NCBI GenBank assembly: GCA_964030475.1 | Contig: CAXIPT010000001.1 | Span: 18,191,178-18,255,177, forward strand | Reading direction: 5' to 3' | Origin: Tethya wilhelma | Taxonomy: Eukaryota > Porifera > Demospongiae > Tethyida > Tethyidae | Length of the DNA stretch: 64,000 nt | Part shown: positions 46,505 through 58,400 of the stretch, one piece after another | How the letters are laid out: each line of letters begins with the position of its first letter | Numbering within the stretch: the first letter of the stretch is position 1 | Position numbers and translations under genes: made by a program | Notes under the pieces: model-generated | Databases searched by the model: none | The model's input: only the letters and a program-made list of their open reading frames with translations | Told to the model about the DNA's origin: nothing

Positions 46505-47605
46505 ATGGCTGCATCTTCTCAGCCCAGGAAGAAGCTGATACAAAAGAAAGGGATATTCACTTGCGACAGTTGCAGTCTCTCTACACCTTACCACTCCTTT
46601 GGAAGAACTCACCCCTTTGCCAAGGCACTGGTGTAAGTGAAGAGAATGAAACAAAATAATTTGTTTTAATATTAGCTTAAATTCAGCTAATTTGGTTTGA
46701 AGAAATTATTTGTTACTTGCTATATACAAATATGACGAGATTTAAATTCGTTAGTGGGTTTGTTAATTTATATAACTACATATAGCAACATACAGAAATA
46801 AAAACAAAATGATTAGTACCTATTGCCATAATTGGACCATTCCTCTACATTTTCACATACTGCACTACACAATATGCCAACTCTCCTGTCCAGTTTATTA
46901 GAGGAGGCATACGTGGCCAGGGACCCCTTCTCTCCCTTCCCCCAGCCTCTCATTCTTGGCTCCCACTGCGTGGCTTGCAAGAAGGCAGTGTGTGTCTCTC
47001 CCAGCTGCAGTGTCTTCTACACCAAGAGGTTCTGTCTGCAGTGTGCCAGAGAGAACCAGGACGAGTTCCCCCCACAGATAAGACAGGTAATGGACCACCA
47101 GCACACACACAGTCACAGAGAGGGTGGGCTACCAGCACACACACACAGTCACAGAGAGGGTGGGCCATGGTTTGGTATGGCTAGGAGCATGCTTGTACAG
47201 CCTGATCTGATCTTAGCCTCGTACCCAGGCTCTCTCCTTTGACCTTACACTAATGGTATGGTACAAGACTAATCTGATCTCTCCATGGATGAGTGAAACA
47301 CACCTGAAACTTGTAAAAGCTGTAGCTACACCCATTTTTGTTCCACTATGACTGACATGGCCATTTCTCCATGTAAAAAGCAAAAACCGATCTAGCTCAA
47401 TAGACTAGCAGAGGTGTTACTGGTGGTCTTGTATTTTTGTGAGCTATAGTTTTCTCCTCACTAGAAATCAATAACGTAGCTAATGGACCAATCAAAATAC
47501 AGTCATAGCTAATTGCTGCTACACCTAATTCCTCAGAGTCACATGATCTTTGCTCTTCTTCCCTGACAGGAGATATCCAGGCAGGAAGAGGAACCTCCTT
47601 CCTGA
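46505..47605 (+). CDS. CDPF1: CDPF1, cysteine-rich DPF-motif protein
   Basis: Three in-phase exons: 46505-46632, 46894-47086, 47570-47605 (TGA), 118 residues against about 123 in human. The first exon encodes FTCDSCSLSTPYHSFGR. The second gives LLEEAYVARDPFSP with the DPF motif, then a Cys-rich block: HCVACKKAVCVSPSCSVFYT and KRFCLQCARENQDEF. The paired CxxC motifs suggest metal binding; the cellular role of the family is unclear. Start chosen at the ATG (46505) in frame with the Cys motif, upstream of which the frame has no better start. It is divergent from FANCD2. The stop lies only 15 bases before the RMDN3 start, in the same frame. Confidence 0.88.
47215..47255. mobile_element. Single left end of the TAGCCTCG MITE family
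   Basis: TAGCCTCGTACCCAGGCTCT in the CDPF1 second intron matches the terminus of the elements at 8791 and 34474. No opposite end was found. Confidence 0.5.
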
Positions 47606-47620
47606 GACCCACTCCCCAAA

Positions 47621-48213
47621 ATGTCCACCAGTCCCTTGGGTCCTTGGCCCTACCTCACTGCCAGCATCGTGGCTGGTGTTGGCCTGGGCTACCTCATCGG
47701 AGTGATCAGCTCAAGATGGCTGTGGCGAGAGAGAGGGAGACAACGTCAGGAGTCAGCTGCCTCTGGAGAAGGAGGGAGAGCGCTGGTGGTGGCTCTGGGT
47801 GAGCTCACGGCAGAGATGGGGAGACTCAGAGAGGCCATGGTGGCAGCTGGGGGGGCGGTGTTCCCTCGGCACCCCTCCCTCCCCCGGTCCGTGGGTCAGG
47901 CAGGGAGTGTGTCAGAATTTGTGTCAGCATACGAGGAGAGTGTGGCTGACGATGAGTTCTACGATGTTACTTCTCCTAGTGGGTGAGTGGTCCACTTCCT
48001 GGTTCAGTTAGTTAGTGCTACTTGTTGAGATGCCATTAGGATGTTATCTATTTTAGCAGGTACTTAAATTAGCATAATGCTTTTATTTGCTAAAATCATT
48101 ACAATTAGTACTTGCTAAACCTATATATAAATAGAATGAAATTTTTTGCTAATATAATTTACATGTACATGTGACAAATTCACTCTCCTTTAAATGCTTT
48201 CCTAACAATTATT

Positions 48214-48265
<52 letters not shown>

Positions 48266-48740
48266 CCAGTGAGGAGCCATCGGTCTACTCCACTCTGGAT
48301 AGCCTCGGGGAGAGGACCTTGGAGAGTGAGGAGGTGTGTCTGTCTCTGGTGGAACAGCTCAAGTCCCGCCTGGAGGAGACACCCAATGACGTGGGTCTCA
48401 TGTGGCGCCTCGCTAGAGCACTCGTCCATTTGAGCATGCACCATGAAAAAAGAGAAGAGAAAGAAAGAGAAAAGGAACTCTTAGAAGAAGGTATGTCTCT
48501 GTCTGTTGTCAGTATGGTGTCTCACTGGTAACATGTCCATAGCTGCTGAGCATGCTCAGAAGGCATTGGAAGTGGATGATAAAGTTTCTCAGGCCCACCA
48601 GTGGTATGCCATTGCTATGGGAGCTGTGTCAAAGTTTGAAGGGACCCAACAGAAGATTACCAAGGGACATTTGTACAAGGTGGGATTCATGGGCTAATGT
48701 ACAGTCAGTGATGTCTTTGTGATGTCTCATCAAAACACTT

Positions 48741-48783
<43 letters not shown>

Positions 48784-49325
48784 GAACACATTGACATTGC
48801 CATCAGCTTGACCCCTGACCGGCCAACCTTACACTATCTCTTAGGTCGGTGGTGCTTGGAGGTGGCTGGCCTCTCCTGGCTGGAGAAGAAGGCAGCTGCT
48901 GCTCTCTATGCCTCTCCCCCAGAATCCTCCTACGAGGAGTCACTGCAGTGTTTCATGAAGGCCGAGGCACTCAACCCAGGCAAATGGAAGTCTAACATGC
49001 TCTATGTTGCTAAGGTGTGTGAGTAAGAGAGAGAGGTGCTTTTTATTTGGAATTAGAACATACCATGAATTGCAAAATTTTGGCATTTGGCATTTTTGCA
49101 GTAATCTGCCACGGCAGATCTTAGATTATGCAGCTGCTTATGAACAGTGTGTCACATGATCTCCCTCCATACATGCAGTGCCACACCCAGCTGGGGGACA
49201 CCAGTGAGGCCGTCCAATGGCTGCGGAGAGCCTACGACCTTCCCACTCTCACTACCGAAGACACCTCCGCCCAATCTGAACTCCACGACCTTTTAATCAA
49301 ATATGATGAAAACTTCTCGGAGTAG
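47621..49325 (+). CDS. RMDN3: RMDN3-like regulator of microtubule dynamics / ER-mitochondria tether
   Basis: Five in-phase exons: 47621-47982, 48270-48490, 48543-48679, 48784-49014, 49179-49325 (TAG), 365 residues. An N-terminal membrane segment (YLTASIVAGVGLGYLIGVI, residues about 10-28) is followed by Arg residues, as in a mitochondrial outer-membrane anchor. Residues 110-118, DDEFYDVTS, form a good FFAT motif, which binds VAP proteins at the ER. The C-terminal half is the RMDN TPR-like domain: AHQWYAIAMGAVSKFEGTQQ, KEHIDIAISLTPDRPTLHYL, LGRWCLEVAGLSWLEKKAA. In vertebrates RMDN3/PTPIP51 links mitochondria to ER through VAPB and transfers lipid. Exons 2 and 4 follow (CT)n acceptor tracts. 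A second, 5'-truncated copy lies at 56949. Confidence 0.9.
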
Positions 49326-50014
49326 AAATTAAATCTTCCTATACCACATAAGTACATACATACATAAACACATGCAGCCTTCCTAACCTTCTATAGTTTA
49401 TAGTCCTTGTATATAAATTATCTATGTACGTATCACATGTGCAGAAATGAGCAGTTATGCTAGTTACAGGGTTTTTTTTTCCTGACAGTCTTGAAATAGT
49501 AAAGAAACACCCACTGGCAATGTGCATGCACAGACTATGCAATGATGATTATCACTATCTCATCTACGCAGTTCTTTTCTGCCCTATTCATACCACAAGA
49601 CTCTTGGTTTTATTATACTATATAAGTATATTTTTATGCACTAAAAATCCTGCATAAGTTTTAAAATTGAAATGTCTGCTCGTGACAATGATCACTGGAT
49701 GGCCACCCAGCTCCATTTCTGGCCACAGACTTCAAGACAGTGTGTGCACATGTCAGTTAACAGTTTGTGAACAATGGGAGTGTACAATTGAGAATCTATA
49801 CCTCAAAATGGACAGATGACCCCACATATTCAATCTAAGAATGAGACAAAATATTGACCCTCTTAAAATAAGTCATGAATCATGAAATGCTTCCCTTTTA
49901 ATGACATGTGCAGTTGCACAAGATGACCTCTGGAGATGCAGGCACATGTTGTAGTGATACATTCAGGATGGGTGGGAACTACATGCGCCTGTGCTTTGTA
50001 GCTTCTACTCCTAG
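49326..50014. other. 3' flank of RMDN3 and start of tandem array
   Basis: No gene. A first copy of the array unit (GTTGCACAAGATGACCTC, near 49912) is present before the retroelement insertion. Confidence 0.55.
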
Positions 50015-51325
50015 GGTGAGTTTTTATTTTAGTTGTCATTGTCATAGACTTTTATATTTAGGCCTTTATTTGACAGTTTGGTTAAGGTTGCTAGTTTGCA
50101 TATCCAGTAATATTCTCTTTGTTTCAACCATGTGTTTAGGTTGTCCTTTCTTAAGTATGGGGGTGCAGTTTCGAGAATTTGAAACCGGATATTTTCTCGT
50201 TTGTGGTTGCTATTCTGTATGTGTTTGCCCAATGCCAGAACTATTTGATTGTAGGTGTTCAAATATTCTGTATTTGATTGGTCTGGTTGACATTCCAACA
50301 TATGGAGCTTTACAGTCTCTGTGTGTGCAGGTGGCTAGGTAAATAACGTTTTTTGTGTCATAGTTATATTTTGTGTATGGGACAGGCAGGTTTATCGGGT
50401 GTTTGGTTTTATTATAAGTACTTGTTACAAATGTTTTGGTTGTTAGGATTTCGCAGGTGAAGCAGTTTTTCTTGCATTTACTGATCGGGTTTCTGAAATG
50501 TTTTAGTTTTTCTTGAAAACGGTTCAGGGGGTAGTTGTCATCGATGGTGATTGGTTTTGGGTTGTTGTCTGTCTGTTCTGGTGTTGTTTCGCTATTTTCT
50601 AACAGTGGGGCTAGTTTAGCTCTTACTAGTAGGTTCCTTAGTGCTTTGTTTCCTCTGGTTACTATTAGGGGTGGGTTGGGAAATATTTGTGTGAGAGTTG
50701 GGTCTGATTTGATTATTTCCAGTGTTTTCTGATTATGTTCTTGATTCTTTTGGTGTCATCATTATAAGTTGTAACCAGGAATGTTTGGTTTAGTCGTTTG
50801 GGTTTGTTTTTCCTTTTTAAGGTGAGATGTCTGTTGTTGTGTTTAGTTTTGTAAATGGTTTCTTTAGTTTCAGTTGGTGGGTAGCCTCTCTCGTTGAGTT
50901 TGGATATTAGTTTATCCTGCATTTCCTTGAAATTGTCTTTGTTCGAGTTTTGTTCTAAGGTATCTCGTTTCGCCGATCATTATGGCTTTTTTTGTTTCTG
51001 TTGGGTGATAGGATTCTGCATGTACATAAAGTTGTTTGTTGGTTTTCTTTATGTGTTCTCACATCAAGGATGTTTGTAGAGTGGAACCTTTTTCCTTTGT
51101 ATAGCTCGAAGTCTAAAAATATTAGTTTGTTTTCATCTGCTTCGAATGTGAATTTGATTGTTGGGTGGATTCTGTTTATGGCTGAGATGAATTCTTTTAG
51201 TTTTTCTCGTGATCCTACCCATATTAGGAAAATGTCGTCTATAAAACGTTTCCATAATTGGATGTTTTGTTTAGCTAGGTTTTTCATGAGTTCTTCTATT
51301 ACTCCCATGAAAATATTTGTGTAAC
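50015..51325 (-). pseudogene. Penelope-like retroelement fragment (RT plus GIY-YIG)
   Basis: On the minus strand the reading shows a reverse-transcriptase end: WKRFIDDIFLIWVGSREKLK, INRIHPTIKFTFEADENKLI and FLDFELYKGKRF, with frames broken. Farther downstream comes a Cys-containing linker (CKKNCFTCEIL) and VIYLATC...YVG-like residues of a GIY-YIG endonuclease (about 50230-50340). This order is that of Penelope-like elements. Frameshifts and stops show it is inactive. It interrupts the tandem array; GGGCCTTTATAGCCGAACCA follows the boundary near 51330. Confidence 0.75.
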
Positions 51326-54110
51326 TCGGGGCCTTTATAGCCGAACCATTGATAATCCTTACCTACAATATAATAACTGGACAGATCTTCCACATGACCT
51401 GAACAGTGAAAGTTGTACAGTATTAAATTTAAACAGGATATATAGTGGTGAGCAATTTAAAAACTTACCATGCATTGGGAAAACTGCAAAATGACTTGTT
51501 AACTTGATAGTATGTGTTGTAGAGAGAGCATTAATAAGAGTAAATCTTGAATTGTTAACAATGCTTCCCTTTTAATGGCATGTGCAGCTTCACAAGATGA
51601 TCTCCAGAGGTTCAGGCACATGTCATTGTAAACATATTGTGAAGAGAATGAACAAGAATGATAGCTGTGTGTAACTGAGAGCTCTTTATAGCCGAGCCAT
51701 TCATAACCCTTACCTACAATAGGACAGATCTTCCACACGACCTGAACACTAGTGAATAGTGTGCATGTTGCATTCTTGCTACGTTGATTATGACCAAGAG
51801 ATCCTTACCTCATGACATGTATATTTCCATAACTCCAAAATCAGTGTGTGCATGTTGTTGTGTTTGAAGATATTACATCTGTAAAGTTACAGAAAGAATT
51901 CTTACTTTAACAAACTGAATACAAGATTTGTTAACTCAACAGTATATGTGAGTAGGTCATAAAGAGCGCATTAAAATTAATAAAAATGAGTCAGGAATCG
52001 TGAACAATACCTCCCTTTTAATGACATATTCTGCAGTTGCACAAGATGACCTCCAGAAGTTCAGGCACATCATGTAGTAAACACATTGTGGAGAGAATGA
52101 AGAAGAATGATAGCTGTGCACAATTGAGAGATCTTTATATTACCTTTGGACAAGCAGGCACACAAGATGACCTCTGTAACTCAAAGGCAGTGTGTGCAAG
52201 TTGTACAGTATTAAATTTAAACAAGATAGTTGTGAGCTAATATAAAAGTTTTTACCATGCATTGGAACAAACTGTACTGCAATATGATTTGTTAACTTGA
52301 CAGTATGTGTGTATGTTGTAGAGAGAACATTTAAACAAGAATGAGATGTGACAAAATGGAATGATTACTTTCCTTATAAGAACATGTGCAGCTCCACAAG
52401 ATGACCTCCAGAGGTTCAGGCACATGTTGTAGTAAACACATTGTGGAGAGAATGAACAAGAATAATAGCTGTGTGTAATTAGCCGAACCATTGATAATCC
52501 TTACCTACAATAAGACAGATCTTCTACACGACCTGAACAGTGTGCATGTTGCATTCTTGCTACATTGATTGATTCCTGACCAAGAGATCCTTACCTCATG
52601 ACATGAACATTTCCATAACTCCAAAATCAGTGTGTGCATGTTGTTGAGTGTTGAAAAAGACATTACATCTGTATAGTTACAGGAAGAATTCTTACCTTAA
52701 CAAACTGAATACAAGACTTGTTAACTCAACAGTACGTGTGTGTATGTTGTAGAGAGAGCATTAAACTTAATAAAATTGAGTCAGGAATCGTAACAATACT
52801 TCCCTTTTAATGTTGCACAAGATGACCTCCAGAGGTTCAGGCACATGTTGTAGTAAACATATTGTGGAGAGAATGAACAAGACTGATAGCTGTGTACAAT
52901 TGAGAGATCTTTATATTACCTTTGGACAAGACGGCACACAAGATGACCTCTGTAACTCAATGGCAGTGTGTGCAAGTTGTACAGTATTAAATTTAAACAG
53001 GATAGTTGTGAGCAATTTATTACCATGCATTGGGAAAACTGCAAGATGACTTGTTAACTTGACAGTATGTGTGTTGTAAAGAGAGCATTTAAACAAGAAT
53101 GAGTTGTGATGAAATTGAATGGATACTTTCCTTGTAAGAACATGTGGAGCTCCACAAGATGACCTCCAGAGGTGCAGGCACGTCGTAGTAAACATATTGT
53201 GGAGAGAATGAACAAGAATGATAGCTGTGTGTAATTGAGAGATCGTTATATTACCTTTGGACAGATGCACAAGATGACCTCCATAACTCAATGGCAGTGT
53301 GTGCAAGTTGTACAGAATTAAATAAAAACAGGACAGTTGTGAGCAACTTAAAAACTTCTTACCATGCATTGGGAAAAGCTGCAAGATGACTTAACTTGAC
53401 AGTATGTGTGTATGTTGAAGAGAGAGCATTAATAAGAGTACAAACCTTGAATTGTTAACAATGCTTCCCCTTTAATGCCATGCGCAGTTGCACAAGATAA
53501 TCTCAGTCCAGAGGTTCAGGCACCGTGATGTGGAGAGAATGAACAAGAATGATAGCTGTGTGCAATTGAGAGATCTTTATATTACCTTGGGACAGCTGCA
53601 CAAGACCATTAAGATGACCTCTATAATGTAACTCAAAGGCAGTGTGTGCAAGTTGTACAGTATTAAATTTAAACAGGATAGTTGTGAACAATTTAAAAGC
53701 TTCTTACCATGCATTGCAAAAAAACTGAAAGCTGACTTGTTAACTTGACAGTATGTGTGTATGTTGTAGAGAGAGCATTAACAAGAGTACAAACCTTGAA
53801 TTGTTAACAATGCTTCCCTTTTAATGCCATGCGCAGTTGCACAAGATGATCTCAGTCCAGAGGTTCAGGCACATGTCGTCGTAAACATATTGTGGAGAGA
53901 ATGAACAAGAATGATAGCTTTAAGTAATTGAGAGATCTTTATGTTACCTTATAGCCACAGACACACAAGATGACCTTTATAACTCAAATCAGTGTGTGCA
54001 AGTTGTACAGTATTCAAAAAAGATAGTTGCTAGCAACTTAAAATTATAATTAGATCCTTACCTTGTAAGGACAGTCGTACGTACAAGATGACTTTTCAGT
54101 TTCCAGGGAA
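51326..54110. repeat. Tandem array of about 340-420-bp units
   Basis: The motif GCACAAGATGACCTCCAGAG followed by GGTTCAGGCACATG recurs near 51590, 52037, 52392, 52812, 53154, 53488 and 53840. Each unit also has GTGGAGAGAATGAACAAGAA, AGAGATCTTTATATTACCTT and CAGTGTGTGCAAGTTGTACA. Units vary by internal deletions. No conserved ORF across units. Confidence 0.8.
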
Positions 54111-54994
54111 TCTCCTAGGTCAACTCATGAGTTGTGAGCATGGGGTGGGAGGGGCCAGGTGTCAATATTACTTGTAGCAAAATGAAATGGGAAACTTACT
54201 AGTGAGTCTCCAGCCTGTAAGTTCAAGTTCTCATCTTTCATTTTGTTATGTATAGATTTTGTAGTCAGCAAAAAATCAAGCAAGTTAACCAAAGCAGGGA
54301 GAAGACGACTTGGGTTCAAATCCATCCGACGTTAGAATGGTCTTAGCTAGTAGACTGCTTCAGTTAGCTTGGTAACTAGCTGGAAGTAAAAAATACACAG
54401 AAAAATCAATCATAAGACAAACTTAGAGCTAGAGAAGTGGGTTCACTTCCATTTCAAGACAAAGATAGTCCTAGAATTGCTTTAGTTGACTTCGAGTCCA
54501 TACCAAAGAGAAGATAGCTTGGAGTGTGTCTGTGTATATTGGACTCAGCCATAGCATTTTCCAGATCTCAAAACAGTTTGTGTGTGTCACATCTTTACAG
54601 TATAGGAGAGTATAGGATGGAGATCAGGTCAGACACCGCAGGGCACAGAGGGCTTTCACAACAACTGCAGTGTGTGCATCAGTGTTGTAACAAGGAGTAT
54701 TTAAATCACCGTGGCTCTTGTGTCTCACATTTATTAAAACCTACCATAGCAGCACAAATAGGTCGACACTCGCTCAAGAAGAATAGAGCTGCATGACTTG
54801 ACTCCAATTAAGTATCACTATGCATTGATCTTTATCATTTGCCTGTATGAAGTGGGGGATAAGCTTAAGGCAAAGGCAAAATGAAGAGACACTTACAAAA
54901 ATCTGAGCCAGCTGCCAATATAATATTATGAGATGCTACAGGCTAAGAGTGAATGCATGGTATCCTTTGTGTTGACTAAGACATCACTTGCTAT

Positions 54995-55035
<41 letters not shown>

Positions 55036-55738
55036 AAAGTAGTGAACACATATGCACATATCACACAATAATTATAGATAATATCAGTAATTTATGAAAT
55101 AACAGAAAGTAAAAATAAAATACCGTAAACGTGGAAATATTACCGGGCATTTAATTTGGCGATTTTGCTCAGATCGCTTCCCACAAAAATATTGGCAATG
55201 TTAAATTTGGCATTTTCCTCCCTTGCGCAATGTATTGCAATAGAGCGGAAAACAGTTTACACGCATTTAATTTGGCAGTTTTTGCGCCGATTGCCAAACC
55301 GCCAAATTTAATGTACCGCCAATATTTCCACGTTTATGGTAAAAAAGGAAAACAAGTGGTCCGTCATATGGAGTGGTCTGTTTAAGCAATATGATCATAG
55401 TGTGTGTGCATGTCAAACTTGTAAACAGCAATGTATGATTAAGGATCCATACCTATATAAGTGATTGAAACAGAATAGACTCAATTGGCTTGGAGTGATA
55501 CTTCCTGGCTCAATGCCTGTGGTTTTTCACTGATCAAGTCAATGACCTGCATAAAGAAGAGATTTAGCATTATAATAAATTATTTACAATCCAGGTGCCA
55601 TGAGTGGCTGGAGGCTAAGAGTGAGTGGACTGGTATATCCTTTGTGTAGACTAAGACATCACAAGCTATAGGAGAGAGAGAGAAGAGCAGTAACACACAT
55701 ATCACACAATAATAATTATAATAATTATAGATATCTTG
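54111..55738. other. Gene-free stretch with simple repeat and MITE
   Basis: Contains a GA run (about 54996-55031), a MITE at 55121-55341 (annotated separately) and near-duplicate patches around 54945-54990 and 55605-55670 (GGCTAAGAGTGA, GACTAAGACATCAC). No gene is recognised. Confidence 0.5.
55121..55341. mobile_element. MITE with TACCGTAAACGTGGAAATATT ends
   Basis: TACCGTAAACGTGGAAATAT faces AATATTTCCACGTTTATGGTA. Internal ATTTAATTTGGCGATTTT is mirrored. Same family as 16913-17136. Confidence 0.8.
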
Positions 55739-56455
55739 TACTCTTCAGTGTCATGAGTGAATGTGCGTGGATGAAATATACTCTTCAGTGTCATGAGTGA
55801 ATGTGCGTGGATGAAATATACTCTTCAGTGTCATGAGTGAATGTGCGTGGATGAAATATACTCTTCGGTTTCATGAGTGAATGTGCGTGGCATGAAATAT
55901 ACTCTTCAGTGTCATGAGTGAATGTGCGTGGATGAAATATACTCTTTGGTTTCATGAGTGAATGTGCGTGGATGAAATATACTCTTTGGTTTCATGAATG
56001 AATGTGATATACTCTTCAGTGTCATGAGTGAATGTGATATACTCTTCGGTGTCATGAGTGAATGTGCGTGGATGAAATATACTCTTCGGTTTCATGAGTG
56101 AATGTGCGTGGATGAAATATACTCTTCGGTTTCATGAGTGAATGTGCGTGGATGAAATATACTCTTCAGTTTCATGAGTGAATGTGCGTGGATGAAATAT
56201 ACTCTTCGGTTTCATGAGTGAATGTGCGTGGCATGAAATATACTCTTCAGTGTCATGAGTGAATGTGCGTGGATGAAATATACTCTTCGGTTTCATGAGT
56301 GAATGCGCGTGGCATGAAATATACTCTTCAGTGTCATGAGTGAATGTGCGTGGATGAAATATACTCTTTAGTGTCATGAGTGAATGTGCGTGGATGAAAT
56401 ATACTCTTCAGTGTCATGAGTGAATGTGCTCTTCAGTGTCATCAGTGAATGTGTA
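55739..56455. repeat. 40-bp minisatellite, about 18 copies
   Basis: The unit begins ATACTCTTCAGTGTCATGAG and ends GTGAATGTGCGTGGATGAAAT. Copies differ as CAGTGTC, CGGTTTC or TGGTTTC; two copies are shortened to 30 bases. Confidence 0.9.
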
Positions 56456-56939
56456 TGAAATGGCATACTCACATACTCCTTCAGTGGTCAGGGTTCCTTT
56501 CAGGGAGAGAGAGGCAGGAGGTATTTGCCCCCCTTGGATGAGGCTTTCTTTCAGAAATTTGGCTAAGAGGAGAAAATCAGCAAAGTGTTAAATTAGCAAA
56601 AAAAATTGCGGGGAAGGGGGGTTGGGGTACAATTGGACAAATAACCATAAAAATACTTAGTGGGGGTCTGGGGCACCCCTTCACTCATGCACCAGGGTGT
56701 GCTGACTAACAATGATAGTTTTGCAGAGGTCGAAATAACTTTTTTAGAGTGCAAGGTCAAAATGTCAGTACAAATGTCATTTGTGCGGTCATTTTACTAA
56801 ATCGCACGACCATTTAAGCTGACCACATTTACAGTACTAGTGTTTATTGTATATCTCCTAGGAGACAGAGGTACCTGTATTCTCACATACAGAAAGCCTT
56901 ACAAGTACTGTACTCTAGTTGGATATACTGTTTGTATAG
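56456..56939. other. Gene-free stretch before an assembly N
   Basis: No coding signal. It ends at N 56940, immediately after which a partial RMDN3 copy begins at the end of an intron. Confidence 0.5.
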
Positions 56940-56948
56940 NGCCACCAG

Positions 56949-57421
56949 TGAGGAGCCATCGGTCTACTCCACTCTGGATAGCCTCGGGGAGAGGACCTTG
57001 GAGAGTGAGGAGGTGTGTCTGTCTCTGGTGGAACAGCTCAAGTCCCGCCTGGGGGAGACACCCAATGACGTGGGTCTCATGTGGCGCCTCGCTAGAGCAC
57101 TTGTCCATTTGAGCATGCACCATGAAAAAAGGGAAGAGAAAGAAAGAGAAAAGGAACTCTTAGAAGAAGGTATGTCTCTGTGACCTGTTGTCAGTATGGT
57201 ATCTCACTGGTATCATATCCATAGCTGCTGAGCATGCTCAGAAGGCATTGGAAGTGGACGATAAAGTATCTCAGGCCCACCAGTGGTATGCCGTTGCTAT
57301 GGGAGCTGTGTCAAAGTTTGAAGGGACCCAACAGAAGATTACCAAGGGACATTTGTACAAGGTGGGATACATGGGCTAATGTACAGTCAGTGATGTCTTT
57401 GTGATGTCTCGTCAAAACACT

Positions 57422-57467
<46 letters not shown>

Positions 57468-58096
57468 GAACACATTGACATTGCCATCAGCTTGACCCCT
57501 GACCGGCCAACCTTACACTATCTCTTAGGTCGGTGGTGCTTGGAAGTGGCTGGCCTCTCCTGGCTGGAGAAGAAGGCAGCTGCTGCTCTCTATGCCTCTC
57601 CCCCAGAATCCTCCTACGAAGAGTCACTGCAGTGTTTCATGAAGGCCGAGGCACTCAACCCAGGCAAATGGAAGTCTAACATGCTCTATGTTGCTAAGGT
57701 GTGTGAGTAAGAGAGAGAGGTGCTTTTTATTTGGAATTAGAACATACCATAATTTCGAAATTTTGCCGTTAAACAAATTTTTGTTATATTTTTTGTTAAA
57801 TTTTTATAGCATGCTGTGCTACGCAGCCCCACCCACTATTTTGTAATTTTCATTCATTTAATTTTCGCAGTAATCTGTGCCATGCCAGATCGTAGATTAT
57901 GCAGCTGCTTATAAACAGTGTGTCACATGATCTCCCTCCATACATGCAGTGCCACACCCAGCTGGGGGACACCAGTGAGGCCGTCCAATGGCTGCGGAGA
58001 GCCTACGACCTTCCCACTCTCACTACCGAAGACACCTCCGCCCAATCTGAACTTCACGACCTTTTAATCAAATATGATGAAAACTTCTCAGAGTAG
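56949..58096 (+). CDS. Partial second copy of RMDN3 (exons 2-5)
   Basis: Exons 56949-57169, 57225-57361, 57468-57698 and 57950-58096 (TAG) have exactly the lengths and phases of RMDN3 exons 2-5. The protein differs at very few positions (for example LEETPND to LGETPND, AIAMG to AVAMG). Exon 1 with membrane anchor and FFAT motif is missing; the sequence starts 8 bases before exon 2 at N 56940. The last intron is longer than in copy 1. Most simply an alternative haplotype contig placed in tandem, or a recent truncated duplicate. Confidence 0.8.
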
Positions 58097-58400
58097 AAAT
58101 TAAATCTTCCTATACCACACAAGTACATACATACATAAACACATGCAGCCTTCCTAACCTTCTATAGTTTATAGTCCTTGTATATATTATCTATGTAATT
58201 ATGTATCACATGTGCAGAAATGAGCAGTTACGTAAAACAAGTTTTTTTTTTCCTGACAGTCTTGAGTAAAGAAACACCCGGTACCCACTGGCAATGTGCA
58301 TGCACGGACTATGCAATGATTATATATCACTGTCTCGTCGCAGTTCTTTTCTGCCCTATTCATACCACAACTCTTGGCTTATAAAAATTTATACTACTAT
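58097..58400. other. 3' flank of RMDN3 copy 2
   Basis: Closely similar to the 3' flank of copy 1 (49326-49620), so the duplicated unit extends to about 58380. No gene. Confidence 0.6.

Noticed and set aside
55739..56455. CRISPR-like array
   Set aside because: Units are directly adjacent 40-bp copies without unique spacers, in a eukaryotic genome; it is a minisatellite.
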